Under the pieces are notes generated by a model that was not told where the DNA came from, did not search any database, and saw only the letters and a list, made by a program, of their open reading frames with translations. Shown here in pieces: positions 17,447 through 26,046 of a DNA stretch of 64,000 nt. How positions within the stretch are numbered: position 1 is the stretch's first letter; each line of letters opens with the position of its first letter. A program made the translations under genes and the position numbers. The stretch is taken from contig JBKBQT010000015.1 in NCBI GenBank assembly GCA_046292445.1, positions 1-64,000 of the forward strand. Direction: 5' to 3'. Source of the DNA: CALIZF01 sp046292445. GTDB taxonomy: Bacteria > Pseudomonadota > Alphaproteobacteria > Rhodobacterales > Rhodobacteraceae.

Positions 17447-17818
17447 TCAGCGCACGGCGGTCGGGTCCGGCGGAGGCGAGGCAAAGGCGGTGACGCGCCC
17501 CGCGGCATCGGTCACTTCGATCACCGCGAAGGGTCGCAGCAGGTCGTCCGCTGCCAGCAGCCCCAGCCCTTCCTCGACGATGCGGCGCAGGATGTTCGAT
17601 CTGGGGTCGGCCGTGACGCGCCACGTCAGGTCCGGGCAGTTGGCAAACCGTCCCAAGCCCGTCGTGAACGGCGTCAGCGCGACGCAGCGCGCGCCGTCGT
17701 CGCGGTGCACCACGAGGACCGAACGCACGATCTCGGCCGCGATCGGCTCGGGCGCCGCCCGCACGGTGCCGCAGGCGGCGAGCAGGGCAAGCGCGGGCAA
17801 CAGGGCGATCCGGGTCAT
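17447..17818 (-). CDS. Uncharacterised lipoprotein
   Basis: A 123-residue protein whose N-terminus (MTRIALLPALALLAACGTV) is a lipoprotein signal with lipobox LAAC, acylated cysteine at residue 16. The mature part contains a cysteine pair (ARCVALTPF and FANCPDLTWRV) and the segment RRIVEEGLGLLAADDLLRPFAVIEV. I recognise no named family. It lies ten bases after the SLC13-type permease gene on the same strand and is probably co-transcribed with it. Confidence 0.75.
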   Translation of the reverse strand: MTRIALLPALALLAACGTVRAAPEPIAAEIVRSVLVVHRDDGARCVALTPFTTGLGRFANCPDLTWRVTADPRSNILRRIVEEGLGLLAADDLLRPFAVIEVTDAAGRVTAFASPPPDPTAVR

Positions 17819-17828
17819 GGGCAGCTCC

Positions 17829-19607
17829 TCACAGCGGCCAGAGTAGCGGGATCACGAGGCTCGCCGCAATCGCCATCGTGACGTTGAGCGGCAGGCCCAC
17901 GCGCAGGAAATCGGTGAAGCGGTAGCCGCCGGGGCCATAGACGAGCGTATTGGTCTGATACCCGATGGGCGTGGCGAAACAGGCAGACGCCCCCATCATC
18001 ACCGCCACGATGAGCGGGCGCGGATCGACCCCGAGATTGGCGGCAAGCCCGATGGCGATCGGGGTCAGGATGACGGCGACGGCGTTGTTCGTCACCACCT
18101 CGGTCAGGGCCGAGGTAAAGGCATAGACGGCGAACACGACCGCAAAGGGCGGCACGAGCGCGAGGTAGGGCGACACGGCGTCCGCCACCACCCGAACCGC
18201 GCCCGAGGCATCGAGCCCCGCACCGACCCCCAGCATCCCGAAGATCAGCGTCAGCAGGCGCCCGTCGACATAGCCGATCGCCTCGTCCGCATCGATGCAG
18301 CGGGTGGCGAGCACGATGGCCACCCCGATGATCCCCAGCACCACGATGGGCGCGACGTTGAACGCCGACAGCAGCACCACTGCCGCCAGCACGCCGATCA
18401 CGATGGGCGCGTGACGGCGGCGATAGGCGCGTTCGGACGGCTGGGCGATGTCCACGAGCTGCATGTCGGCCGCAAGGCGCTGGATGTCGGCCGGCGCGCC
18501 TTCCAGCAGCAGCGTGTCGCCGACCTGGACCACCAGATCGTCGATCTGCCGCCCGATGTTCTGGTTGCGGCGGTGCACGGCCAGCGGATAGACACCATAG
18601 CGGCGGCGCAGGCGCATCTCGCCGAGGCTGCGGCCGATCATCCGGCAGCCGGGGGTGATGAGCACCTCGACCGTCTGGGTCTGGACCGACGACAGCTTGT
18701 CCACGAGGCGCAACTCCTTGTTGGCCTGCAGGCCCAGCACCTCGGACATCGGCGTGCGCAGCACGACGCGGTCGCCGGACTCCAGCGTCACCGCGGCAAG
18801 GTCGCGGCGCAGCGAGGCGTCGCCGCGCAGCACGTCGATCACCCGCGCGCTCTCGCGCTTGAAGATATCGACCTCGTCGAGCTTCTTGCCGACGAGGGAC
18901 GAGCCCTCGGGCACCGCGACCTCGGTGAAGAACTTCATCCGGCTGCGGTCGGACAGCAGCGCGGCCATCGACTCGCGGTCGGGAAGCAGGCGCGGCGCGA
19001 CGAGGGCGAGATAGGCCAGCCCCACGGTCGCCATGACAAGGCCGACGGGCGTGATCGAGAACATCCCGAAATGCGGCAGGCCCGCGGCGACGGCCACCCC
19101 ATCGACGACGAGGTTGGTCGAGGTGCCGATCAGCGTGATCGTGCCGCCGAAGATCGACAGGTAGCTGAGCGGGATCATGAGCTTGGAGGGCGAGACCGAA
19201 AGCTGGCGGGCAAGCTGCATGAAGATCGGGATCATCACGACGACGACCGGCGTGTTGTTCACGAAGGCCGACAGGCCCATCACGCCGATCGACAGGCCGA
19301 CGAGGGTGGTGACGGGGCGCCGTTCCACATGCCGCGCCGCAGCCTGGGTCACCCAGTCGAGCGCGCCGGTCCGCACGAGGCCGCCGACGATGATGAACAT
19401 CGCCGCGATGGTCCAGGGCGCGGGGTTCGAGAGGACGGCGAGCGCCTGCGCCTGCGGCAAGATGCCGAGCACCATCATCGCTGCCGCGCCGGCGATGGCC
19501 GTCACCTCGACCGGATAGGTCTCGCGCACGAAGAGCACGAGCATCGCCAGCACGATCAGGATAGCGGCAGGTGCCATCATGTCGGGCGGCAGTGACAGTC
19601 CGAACAT
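17829..19607 (-). CDS. SLC13/DASS-type permease with two central TrkA-C domains
   Basis: A 592-residue inner-membrane transporter. Hydrophobic helices occupy residues 10-190 and 390-590, with the DASS-type re-entrant motif (FVNNTPVVVVMIPIF near 112 and VVTNNAVAVILTPIAIG near 508). Between them are two soluble RCK/TrkA-C domains (LVGKKLDEVDIFKRESARVIDVL near 235 and MIGRSLGEMRLRRRYGV near 318). This architecture is shared with the algal SAC1 sulfate-response protein and many bacterial putative sulfate or dicarboxylate transporters. The substrate is not determinable. It is followed at once by the small lipoprotein gene. Confidence 0.88.
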   Translation of the reverse strand: MFGLSLPPDMMAPAAILIVLAMLVLFVRETYPVEVTAIAGAAAMMVLGILPQAQALAVLSNPAPWTIAAMFIIVGGLVRTGALDWVTQAAARHVERRPVTTLVGLSIGVMGLSAFVNNTPVVVVMIPIFMQLARQLSVSPSKLMIPLSYLSIFGGTITLIGTSTNLVVDGVAVAAGLPHFGMFSITPVGLVMATVGLAYLALVAPRLLPDRESMAALLSDRSRMKFFTEVAVPEGSSLVGKKLDEVDIFKRESARVIDVLRGDASLRRDLAAVTLESGDRVVLRTPMSEVLGLQANKELRLVDKLSSVQTQTVEVLITPGCRMIGRSLGEMRLRRRYGVYPLAVHRRNQNIGRQIDDLVVQVGDTLLLEGAPADIQRLAADMQLVDIAQPSERAYRRRHAPIVIGVLAAVVLLSAFNVAPIVVLGIIGVAIVLATRCIDADEAIGYVDGRLLTLIFGMLGVGAGLDASGAVRVVADAVSPYLALVPPFAVVFAVYAFTSALTEVVTNNAVAVILTPIAIGLAANLGVDPRPLIVAVMMGASACFATPIGYQTNTLVYGPGGYRFTDFLRVGLPLNVTMAIAASLVIPLLWPL

Positions 19608-19676
19608 GCGCGGTCCTTTCGGGCGGGGCAGCGGCCGCCTAGGTTCAGCGTTTCGCGCCGCGGCGCAAGGGGTGCG

Positions 19677-20672
19677 CTAGCCGGCCCGCTGCCGCGGGCG
19701 CACCAGCGCCACGCCCGCCAGCATCACCCCGAGCGCCAGCCAGAAGAGCGGCGTCAGCGTCTCGCCCAGCAACACCACGGACCACAGCACGCCGGCCCCG
19801 GTCACGAGATAGGCGGTCTGGCCGGCGAACACCGCCCCGGCCCGCGCCACGAGCCAGACGAAGGCGGCATAGACGAGCGCATGGACGCAGGACGACAGCA
19901 CGAGCGCCCGTTCCGCAACGCCCCAGGGCGCGAGCGGGTCGATCCACTGCCCGCTGGCGAGCGTCACCGGCAGGCAGAGCGCGGCGCCGGTGACCGACGC
20001 GCCGAACATCGCATGGATCGGATCGAGCCCCGCCGTGCCGTGGCGCGCGACATAGACGTTCTCGACCGCATAGCAGAGCGGGCCGAGCAGTGCGACCGGC
20101 AGCCACAGCAGCATCGCGGCGCCGGGCAGGACCGCGCCGGGCGCGGCGATCACGGCGACACCCGCGAGTCCGAGCACGAGGCCGAGCAGGCGCCGCCAGT
20201 CGAAGCGGTCGAGCCCGAGCGCGAGCGCCATGGGAAAGGCAAGGATCGGCACGGTCGAGATGACCACCGCCATCACCCCGGCCGGCAGGTGCGCGATGGC
20301 GGCATAGAAGGTGAACCCCGGCAAGAGGGTCCCGAAGAGCGCGACGACGAGGTAGAACCGCAGCCGGCCGGGGCCGCGGGCAAGGCCGCGGCCCCGGGCC
20401 AGCGTGATCGCGCCGAGCATGAGGGTGCAGATCACCAGTTGCCAGAACACGAGGCCGAAGGGCGGGTGGCCGGTGGAGGTCGCCAGCTTGCCCAGCGGTT
20501 GCGTGAGGCCCCAGCCGGCGCCGAGCAGCAGGAGGATGGCGACAAAGACCCCGCGCCCGGCGGGCGCGCCCGGCCCTGCGGCGGCCGGTCCGATGCCGGG
20601 CGGTGCGATGCCGGGCGGTGCGATGCCAGTCGGTGCGATGCCGGTCGGGGCGGTGCCGGTCGGGGCGGTCAC
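19677..20672 (-). CDS. EamA-family transporter with N-terminal repeat tail
   Basis: A 331-residue, ten-helix DMT transporter. It starts at GTG 20670-20672, overlapping the stop of the YmdB-type gene by four bases (GTGA). The first 40 residues are unusual: a Pro/Thr/Gly-rich tail built from pentapeptides (APTGI, APPGI) before the first helix at about residue 42. These are encoded by five 15-bp tandem repeats. No alternative start exists before the first helix. EamA repeats follow (PLGKLATSTGHPPFGLVFWQL, AGVMAVVISTVPILAFPMALALGLDRF). The substrate is unknown. Confidence 0.87.
   Translation of the reverse strand: MTAPTGTAPTGIAPTGIAPPGIAPPGIGPAAAGPGAPAGRGVFVAILLLLGAGWGLTQPLGKLATSTGHPPFGLVFWQLVICTLMLGAITLARGRGLARGPGRLRFYLVVALFGTLLPGFTFYAAIAHLPAGVMAVVISTVPILAFPMALALGLDRFDWRRLLGLVLGLAGVAVIAAPGAVLPGAAMLLWLPVALLGPLCYAVENVYVARHGTAGLDPIHAMFGASVTGAALCLPVTLASGQWIDPLAPWGVAERALVLSSCVHALVYAAFVWLVARAGAVFAGQTAYLVTGAGVLWSVVLLGETLTPLFWLALGVMLAGVALVRPRQRAG
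20591..20665. repeat. Five 15-bp tandem repeats inside the EamA gene
   Basis: Units at 20591, 20606, 20621, 20636 and 20651 follow CGATGCCGGGCGGTG with one to four changes each. They are in frame and encode a pentapeptide ladder at the transporter N-terminus, so copy number could vary without a frameshift. Confidence 0.85.
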
Positions 20673-21481
20673 GGGCGCGCCTCGGGCAGGCGCCCGCCGA
20701 GGCGGACGGGCACGATGCGGGTGGCGCGGCCGGTGCGGTCGTCGGTCTCGACATAGGTGCCGCAGAGCGTGGCGGGGCCGGCCGCCGGTTCGAACCTTCC
20801 CTTGGGCATCTGGGTGACGAAGCGGCGCATCGGCTCGGCCTTGTCCATCCCGATGACGCTGTCATAATCGCCGCACATGCCCGCATCGGTCTGATAGGCA
20901 GTGCCCTTGGGCAGGATCTGCGCATCGGCCGTGGGGATATGGGTATGGGTGCCGACCACGAGGCTCGCCCGCCCGTCGCACCAATGGCCCATGGCGGTCT
21001 TTTCGCTCGTCGCCTCGGCGTGGATGTCGATCACCGCCGCCTGCACCGCCGCGCCGAGCGGATGGGACTGCAGCACGGCGGCGACGGCAGAGAACGGATC
21101 GTCGAAGGGCCGCTTCATGAACACCTGGCCGAGCGCCTGGGCGACAAGCACCTTCTGCCCCCGCTGGGTGGTGAACACCCGCGCGCCGCGGCCCGGCGCG
21201 GCCCGGGCGAAGTTGAGCGGGCGGATGATGCGGGCGTCGGTTTCGGCATATTCCATCATGTCGCGCTGGTCGAAGGCGTGATCGCCGAGGGTGACGCAAT
21301 CGGCCCCGGCGGCGAGGAGGCCCTGCGCATGCGCCGCGGTGATGCCGGCGCCGGCTGAGGCGTTCTCGCCGTTGACGACGATGAAGTCGAGCGCAAGCTC
21401 GGCGCGCAGCGCGGCGAGCCGCTCGGCCACCGCGGTGCGGCCGGCGCGGCCCATCACGTCGCCCAGAAAGAGGATGCGCAT
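20669..21481 (-). CDS. YmdB-family metallophosphoesterase (TIGR00282)
   Basis: A 270-residue cytosolic phosphoesterase. Metal-binding motifs are visible in order: GDVMGRAGR at 7, VVNGENASAG near 38, GDHAFDQRD near 66, DIHAEATSEK near 151 and VGTHTHIPTADAQILPKGTAYQTDAGMCGDY near 178. The family includes Bacillus YmdB, a 2',3'-cyclic phosphodiesterase affecting RNA turnover and biofilm. Length and motifs are complete. It is translationally coupled to the EamA transporter downstream. Confidence 0.92.
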   Translation of the reverse strand: MRILFLGDVMGRAGRTAVAERLAALRAELALDFIVVNGENASAGAGITAAHAQGLLAAGADCVTLGDHAFDQRDMMEYAETDARIIRPLNFARAAPGRGARVFTTQRGQKVLVAQALGQVFMKRPFDDPFSAVAAVLQSHPLGAAVQAAVIDIHAEATSEKTAMGHWCDGRASLVVGTHTHIPTADAQILPKGTAYQTDAGMCGDYDSVIGMDKAEPMRRFVTQMPKGRFEPAAGPATLCGTYVETDDRTGRATRIVPVRLGGRLPEARP

Positions 21482-21509
21482 CGGACGGGCGCCGGTCTAG
21501 CGGCGGGCG

Positions 21510-21530
21510 CCGGGGGTTTCACACCCCCGG
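21510..21530 (-). terminator. Hairpin terminating the ccoGHIS operon
   Basis: CCGGGGGT (21510-21517) pairs with ACCCCCGG (21523-21530) around a 5-base loop: an 8-bp GC-rich stem between the ccoS stop at 21652 and the next leftward gene at 21481. It directly adjoins a copy of the 23-bp intergenic repeat at 21540-21562, on whose far side ccoS ends. There is no clear T-run. Confidence 0.5.
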
Positions 21531-21539
21531 ACCCCCGTG

Positions 21540-21562
21540 GAGTATTTCGGGAACGATGAAGC
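21540..21562 (-). repeat. 23-bp intergenic repeat, copy A
   Basis: On the minus strand it reads GCTTCATCGTTCCC, then G, then AAATACTC, followed by a G-run. It matches copy B at 40297-40319 in 22 of 23 positions. Both copies lie in spacers next to GC hairpins at operon ends. From memory, similar sequences are common between genes in Rhodobacterales; this was not checked. Confidence 0.7.
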
Positions 21563-21651
21563 CGCGCTCTGCATGGGTTGCGGCGTAACGCGCGGGGCTG
21601 GGCGGCGCAAGCGGGGTCTTTGCGGGCGGCTGCCCGCGATGGGTTGCAGGG

Positions 21652-21810
21652 TCAGGGTTTGGGGCGGTCGTCCCAGTCCCGGGTGAGGATGCGGCGGGCG
21701 TCGCCCTCGGGGTCGTCGTATTGGCGATGGCGCAGCGTCCACAGGAAGGCGGCAAGGCCGACGCCGCCGAGCAGCAGCGAGGCGGGGATGAGGATCGTCA
21801 GGATTTCCAT
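21652..21810 (-). CDS. ccoS: cbb3-type cytochrome oxidase assembly protein CcoS
   Basis: A 52-residue single-helix membrane protein starting at ATG 21808-21810 (MEILTILIPASLLLGGVGLAAFLWTLR), with a cytoplasmic tail containing RHRQYDDPEGDARRIL, the CcoS signature. It is needed for cofactor insertion into the CcoN subunit. Its start lies inside the end of ccoI (13-bp overlap), so it is the last gene of ccoGHIS. The open frame extends far upstream, but only this segment is real. Confidence 0.92.
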   Translation of the reverse strand: MEILTILIPASLLLGGVGLAAFLWTLRHRQYDDPEGDARRILTRDWDDRPKP

Positions 21811-24011
21811 CGCGGTCCTTTCAGGCGGAGGGCGTTGAGGCCGACGGTGATCGAGGAGGTGGACATCGCGAGGGCGGCGATCAGCGGCGTGGCAAGGCCG
21901 ACGAGGGCGATCGGGACGGCGACGACGTTGTAGGCGGCCGAGAGCCAGAGGTTCTCGCGCATCCGCCGGACGGCGATGCGGGCGGTCGCCGCGGCCTCGG
22001 CCACCGGGGCGAGATCGGCGCCGAGCAGGACGATGTCCGAGGCGGTGCGCGCGGCGTCGAGCGCCGAGGCGGGCGAGATCGAGACATGGGCGGCGGCAAG
22101 GGCGGCGGTGTCGTTCAGCCCGTCGCCGATCATCAGGACGCGGTGGCCCCGGGCGGTCAGGGCGGCGACATGGGCGGCCTTTTCGGCCGGCAGCATGCCT
22201 GCGCGGTGGTTCTCGATGCCGAGCCGGGCGGCCATGGCGGCGACCGGGGCGGGGGCGTCGCCGGAGAGCAGCCAGACCGCGAGGCCCTGCGCCTTCAGGG
22301 CGGCGACCGCCGCCTCGGCGCCCGGGCGCAGGCGGTCGATAAAGGGGATGGCGCGGGTGCCGGCGGGGGTCATCAGGTAGGTGGCGGTCTCGGCCACGGG
22401 TTCGGCGCCGGTCCATTCGGCACGCCCCAAGCGGACGGGGCGGCCGCCGAGGCGGCCTTCGATCCCGAAGCCCGGAGCCTCGCGCAGGTCGGTGACCGGG
22501 GCGGGCACGACGCCGGTCGCGGCGGCGGCGCGGGCGAGGGCGGCGGCGAGCGGATGGGCGGAGCTGGCGGCGAGGGCGGCGGCGATGGCGAGATCGGCGG
22601 GCGGAATCGCGGCGAGATCGGCCGGCTCGGGCGTGCCGAGGGTCAGGGTGCCGGTCTTGTCGAACACGGCGGTATCGACGGCGGCGAGGCGTTCGAGGGC
22701 CGAGCCGGACTTGATGAGGAGCCCGCGGCGGAAGAGGCGCCCGGAGGCGGCGGTCACCACGGCCGGCACCGCAAGGCCGAGGGCGCAGGGGCAGGTGATG
22801 ATGAGCACGGCCGCCGAGATGTTGACGGCATAGCGCAGATCGCCCCCCGTCGCCCACATCCAGTAGCCGAAGGCCGCAAAGCTCAGAAGGTGGACGAGCG
22901 GCGAATAGGCGCGGGCCGCGCGGTCGGCGATGGTGGTGTAGCGGTTGCGCGCAGTCTCGGCGACGGCGACGAGATCGGCCATGCGGGCCAGCGCGCTGTC
23001 GCGCCCGGCCGCGGTCACGCGCAGGGTGAGCGGGCCGGTGAGGTTGACCTCGCCGGCGCAGACCGGGGTGCCGGGACCGGCCGGGGCGGGGAGTGTCTCG
23101 CCGGTGAGGAGCGCACGGTCGATCTCGGACGTGCCATGCGTCACCACGCCGTCGGCGGGGATGCGGCCGCCGGGGCGCACGAGGATCGTGTCGCCGGGCG
23201 CGAGGTCGGCGACGGGGACGGTTTCTTCGCCCGTCACGGTGATCCGCGTGGCCCGCGGCACCTCGAGCGCGGCGAGCACCTGGGCGGCCGAGCGGGCGGC
23301 GGCACGGGTGCGGTGGTCGAGGTAGCGCCCGCCGAGCAGGAAGAAGGTGAGCATCACGGCGGCATCGAAATAGGCGTGATGGCCCGAGGCCCATGTCTCA
23401 AAGGCCGAGATCGCGGTGGCGAGGATCAGGGCGAGCGAAATCGGCACGTCCATGCCGAGGCGGCCGGCCCTGAGCGAGGCCCAGGCGGCGCGGAAGAACG
23501 GCTGGCCCGCGAAGGCGACGGTGGGAATGGCGATCATCCCCGAGATCCAGTGGAACAGGTCTCGCGTCGCGGCCTCGGCCCCCGACCAGACGGCGACCGA
23601 CAGCAGCATGATGTTCATCATCGCAAAGCCCGCGACGCCGAGGCGCATCAGGAGATCGCGCCCCGCCCGGTCGGTCTCGGTCGCCGAGAGCATGCCGGCG
23701 TCAAGCTCGTGCGCCTCGTAGCCGAGGCGGGCGAGGTGGGGGATCAGGCTTTCGGCGGTCACCTCCGGGTCGGCCTCGACCAGCACCCGCCTGAGCGTGA
23801 GGTTGACGCGGGCGCTGCGGATGCCCGGCAGGCGTTCGAGCCCGTTCTCGACGGTCGAGATGCAGGCGGCGCAATGCACGCCCGGCAGCGAGAGCATCAG
23901 CCGCGCCTCGGTCGGGGCGGCCTGCGCCAGCGCTGCCGGGGCGACGCCGCAGGCCGGGCAAGCCGAGACGCCCGGCGCCCCGAGGCCACGAGGGTCGGCA
24001 AGGGCGCTCAC
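21798..24011 (-). CDS. ccoI: Copper-transporting P-type ATPase CcoI (FixI)
   Basis: A 737-residue copper P1B-ATPase that supplies copper for the cbb3 oxidase binuclear centre. An N-terminal cysteine-rich stretch (ACPACG at 18-23) is followed by a heavy-metal-associated domain with GVHCAACISTVENG near 45. The core then has the transmembrane metal site TCPCAL near 403, the phosphorylation motif DKTGTLTLG near 445, SAHPLA near 480 and GDGLND near 645. The start is GTG 24009-24011, seven bases after the ccoH stop. Order, length and motifs match CcoI/RdxI of Rhodobacter. Confidence 0.95.
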   Translation of the reverse strand: MSALADPRGLGAPGVSACPACGVAPAALAQAAPTEARLMLSLPGVHCAACISTVENGLERLPGIRSARVNLTLRRVLVEADPEVTAESLIPHLARLGYEAHELDAGMLSATETDRAGRDLLMRLGVAGFAMMNIMLLSVAVWSGAEAATRDLFHWISGMIAIPTVAFAGQPFFRAAWASLRAGRLGMDVPISLALILATAISAFETWASGHHAYFDAAVMLTFFLLGGRYLDHRTRAAARSAAQVLAALEVPRATRITVTGEETVPVADLAPGDTILVRPGGRIPADGVVTHGTSEIDRALLTGETLPAPAGPGTPVCAGEVNLTGPLTLRVTAAGRDSALARMADLVAVAETARNRYTTIADRAARAYSPLVHLLSFAAFGYWMWATGGDLRYAVNISAAVLIITCPCALGLAVPAVVTAASGRLFRRGLLIKSGSALERLAAVDTAVFDKTGTLTLGTPEPADLAAIPPADLAIAAALAASSAHPLAAALARAAAATGVVPAPVTDLREAPGFGIEGRLGGRPVRLGRAEWTGAEPVAETATYLMTPAGTRAIPFIDRLRPGAEAAVAALKAQGLAVWLLSGDAPAPVAAMAARLGIENHRAGMLPAEKAAHVAALTARGHRVLMIGDGLNDTAALAAAHVSISPASALDAARTASDIVLLGADLAPVAEAAATARIAVRRMRENLWLSAAYNVVAVPIALVGLATPLIAALAMSTSSITVGLNALRLKGPRWKS

Positions 24012-24017
24012 CGCGGG

Positions 24018-24473
24018 CTAGCCCCGCACCACGAGGTCGAGCCGCTGCTGGAACCGTGTGCCGTCCGCGCTGCGCGCCTCGATGCGCAGGAGCCACTTGC
24101 CGGGGGCGAGGTCGAGCGGCGCCAGAAAGCTGTCGCCATGGCGGATGAACACCGGTGTCTGGTCGTCCCGGGCGACGGTCGCGCGGCCGACGAGCACCGA
24201 AAGATCGGCGACCTCGGACGGCAGGCCGGTGGCGGCATCGGTGAAGGTCAGGCGCAGCACGCCATCGCGGTAGTCCTGCGCGACCGTCCAGCCGAGCGCA
24301 TCCTGCGCAAGGCGGTCGCGGTCGAAGTGCTGGCTGGCGATGTAGGAATTGCGGACCTCGACGCCGGGAAAGGTGGCAACCGCCTGATAGGCGAGGGTCA
24401 GGTTGACCGCGATGATGATCGAAAACGCACCGACGGTGACGATGGCGACCTTGGTTCCGGTGATCGGGCGCAT
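24018..24473 (-). CDS. ccoH: cbb3 oxidase assembly protein CcoH (FixH)
   Basis: A 151-residue membrane-anchored protein. One N-terminal helix (MRPITGTKVAIVTVGAFSII, about residues 8-30) is followed by a periplasmic beta-rich domain with NSYIASQHFDRDRLAQDALGW near 43 and LAPGKWLLRIEA near 122, the FixH pattern. The ATG at 24471-24473 lies one base after the ccoG stop; an in-frame ATG at 24485 would overlap ccoG. CcoH interacts with the assembling oxidase and with CcoG/I/S. Confidence 0.92.
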   Translation of the reverse strand: MRPITGTKVAIVTVGAFSIIIAVNLTLAYQAVATFPGVEVRNSYIASQHFDRDRLAQDALGWTVAQDYRDGVLRLTFTDAATGLPSEVADLSVLVGRATVARDDQTPVFIRHGDSFLAPLDLAPGKWLLRIEARSADGTRFQQRLDLVVRG

Positions 24474-24474
24474 T

Positions 24475-25905
24475 TCAGCCTCCATGTCCGTTGAACAGGG
24501 TGTCATGCCAGATGCGGTCGGTCGAGCCCGTATCCTCGACCCAGAGCCGCAGGGGCGTGCGGTCGGCGGTCGCGGCCGCGCTGCCCGCCGGGGCGACGAC
24601 ATAGACGCGCTGCGTCAGCGTCTGGTTGGCGGGCACGATGACCCGCAGCGTCTCGGTCCCCTCGAGGCTGATCCTGAGGATGGCATCGGCGGTCAGCGAC
24701 ACGCGGAATTCCCGGTCGTCGCCATGCTTGTTGCGCAGGCGAAGATCGTAGGTGTTGCGGATCGAGCCGTCCGACAGGGTGACATAGGTCGGGTTGCGCA
24801 CCGGGGTGACGTTCACCTCGATATCGCTGCGCAGGAACAGCGCGACGATCAGCCCCGCGCCGATCCCGGCCCAGAGCGTGGTGTAAAGGATCGTCCGCGG
24901 GCGGAAGATATGCGACCAGACCGATCTGGGCGGCTTTCCGGCGCGTTCGCGCGTCTCGTCGGTCAGGGCGAGATAGCCGATCAGGTCGCGCGGCTTGCCG
25001 ATCCTGTCCATCACGTCGTTGCAGGCGTCGATGCACAGCCCGCAGGTGATGCAGGCGAGTTGCTGGCCGTTGCGGATGTCGATGCCCATGGGACAGACGT
25101 TGACGCAGGCCATGCAGTCGATGCAGTCGCCGAGCCTCGCGGCATCTTCGGCCTTGCGGTGCTTGCCGCGCGGCTCGCCCCGCCAGTCGCGATAGCCGAT
25201 GGTGATCGTGTCCTCGTCCATCATGGCGGCCTGGATCCGCGGCCAGGGGCAGGCGTAGATGCAGATCTGTTCGCGGAAGAACCCGCCGAAGAAGAAGGTG
25301 GTCGCGGTCAGGATCGCGATCGTCGTGTAGGCGATCGGGTGGGCCGAGAAGGTCAGAAGATCGCGCAAGAGCGTCGGCGCATCGGTGAAATAGAACACCC
25401 AGGCCCCGCCCGTGGCGAGGCCGATCAGCAGCCAGACCGTCCATTTGACCGCCCGCTTGCGGATCTTTTCCGCGTTCCACGGCTGGTTCCACAGCCGCAC
25501 CCGGGCGTTGCGGTCGCCCTCGATCCAGCGCTCGACGAGGATGAAGAGATCGGTCCAGACCGTCTGCGGGCAGGCATAGCCGCACCAGACCCGCCCCAGC
25601 GCCGAGGTGAAGAGGAACAGGCCGAGCCCGGCCATGATGAGCAGGCCGGCGACGAAATAGAATTCGTGCGGCCAGATCTCGATCATGAAGAAGAAGAACC
25701 GCCGCCCGGCGAGGTCGAGCAGCACCGCCTGATCGGGCAGGTTCGGCCCCCGGTCCCATCGCAGCCAGGGCAGGACGTAGTAGACCCCCAGCATGGCGGC
25801 CATGAGCCACCACTTGAGCGTGCGGAAATTGCCCCTGACGCGGCGCGGGAACACCGGCTCGCGCGCCTTGTAGAGGCTTTGGGGTTCGGTTGCTTGGCTC
25901 GACAC
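24475..25905 (-). CDS. ccoG: Cytochrome oxidase accessory protein CcoG (FixG/RdxB)
   Basis: A 476-residue membrane iron-sulfur protein involved in copper reduction for cbb3 assembly. Helices lie near 40-60, 85-105, 160-180, 190-210 and 335-355. Between them are the two ferredoxin-type [4Fe-4S] motifs, CIDCMACVNVCP near 250 and CITCGLCIDACN near 277. The C-terminal 120 residues form the periplasmic Ig-like domain. The start is GTG 25903-25905. It heads the ccoGHIS operon and is preceded by an FNR box 55 bp upstream, so it no longer depends on read-through from ccoP. Confidence 0.95.
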   Translation of the reverse strand: MSSQATEPQSLYKAREPVFPRRVRGNFRTLKWWLMAAMLGVYYVLPWLRWDRGPNLPDQAVLLDLAGRRFFFFMIEIWPHEFYFVAGLLIMAGLGLFLFTSALGRVWCGYACPQTVWTDLFILVERWIEGDRNARVRLWNQPWNAEKIRKRAVKWTVWLLIGLATGGAWVFYFTDAPTLLRDLLTFSAHPIAYTTIAILTATTFFFGGFFREQICIYACPWPRIQAAMMDEDTITIGYRDWRGEPRGKHRKAEDAARLGDCIDCMACVNVCPMGIDIRNGQQLACITCGLCIDACNDVMDRIGKPRDLIGYLALTDETRERAGKPPRSVWSHIFRPRTILYTTLWAGIGAGLIVALFLRSDIEVNVTPVRNPTYVTLSDGSIRNTYDLRLRNKHGDDREFRVSLTADAILRISLEGTETLRVIVPANQTLTQRVYVVAPAGSAAATADRTPLRLWVEDTGSTDRIWHDTLFNGHGG

Positions 25906-25959
25906 GCCGGTTGTCCTTCGTCTGGTGCCCTGTTGTGGGCGGTGGCCGCCGCGGGCACA

Positions 25960-25973
25960 TTGACCTGAGTCAA
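25960..25973 (-). promoter_or_regulatory. FNR-type box upstream of ccoG
   Basis: TTGACCTGAGTCAA is a perfect inverted repeat TTGAC-N4-GTCAA, differing from the FNR consensus only at the fifth base of each half. It lies 55 bp before the ccoG start, suggesting oxygen-responsive expression by the FnrL protein encoded at 56961-57710. Confidence 0.75.
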
Positions 25974-26005
25974 ACCCATATCGGGGATTCAGCCTTGGGG
26001 CGCGG

Positions 26006-26031
26006 GTCAGTGTGTCGCGGGGCGCGCTGAC
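26006..26031 (-). terminator. Possible terminator of the pca operon
   Basis: GTCAGTG (26006-26012) can pair with CGCTGAC (26025-26031), seven pairs with one G-T wobble, around a 12-base GC-rich loop. It lies 15 bases after the pcaB stop on the minus strand. There is no T-run, so the call is weak. Confidence 0.3.
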
Positions 26032-26046
26032 GGCGCTGCGGCGGCC

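Noticed and set aside
25960..26046. Possible attachment site or insertion scar at the left edge of the island
   Set aside because: No direct repeat shared with 52384-52433, no tRNA end and no integrase were found by eye.
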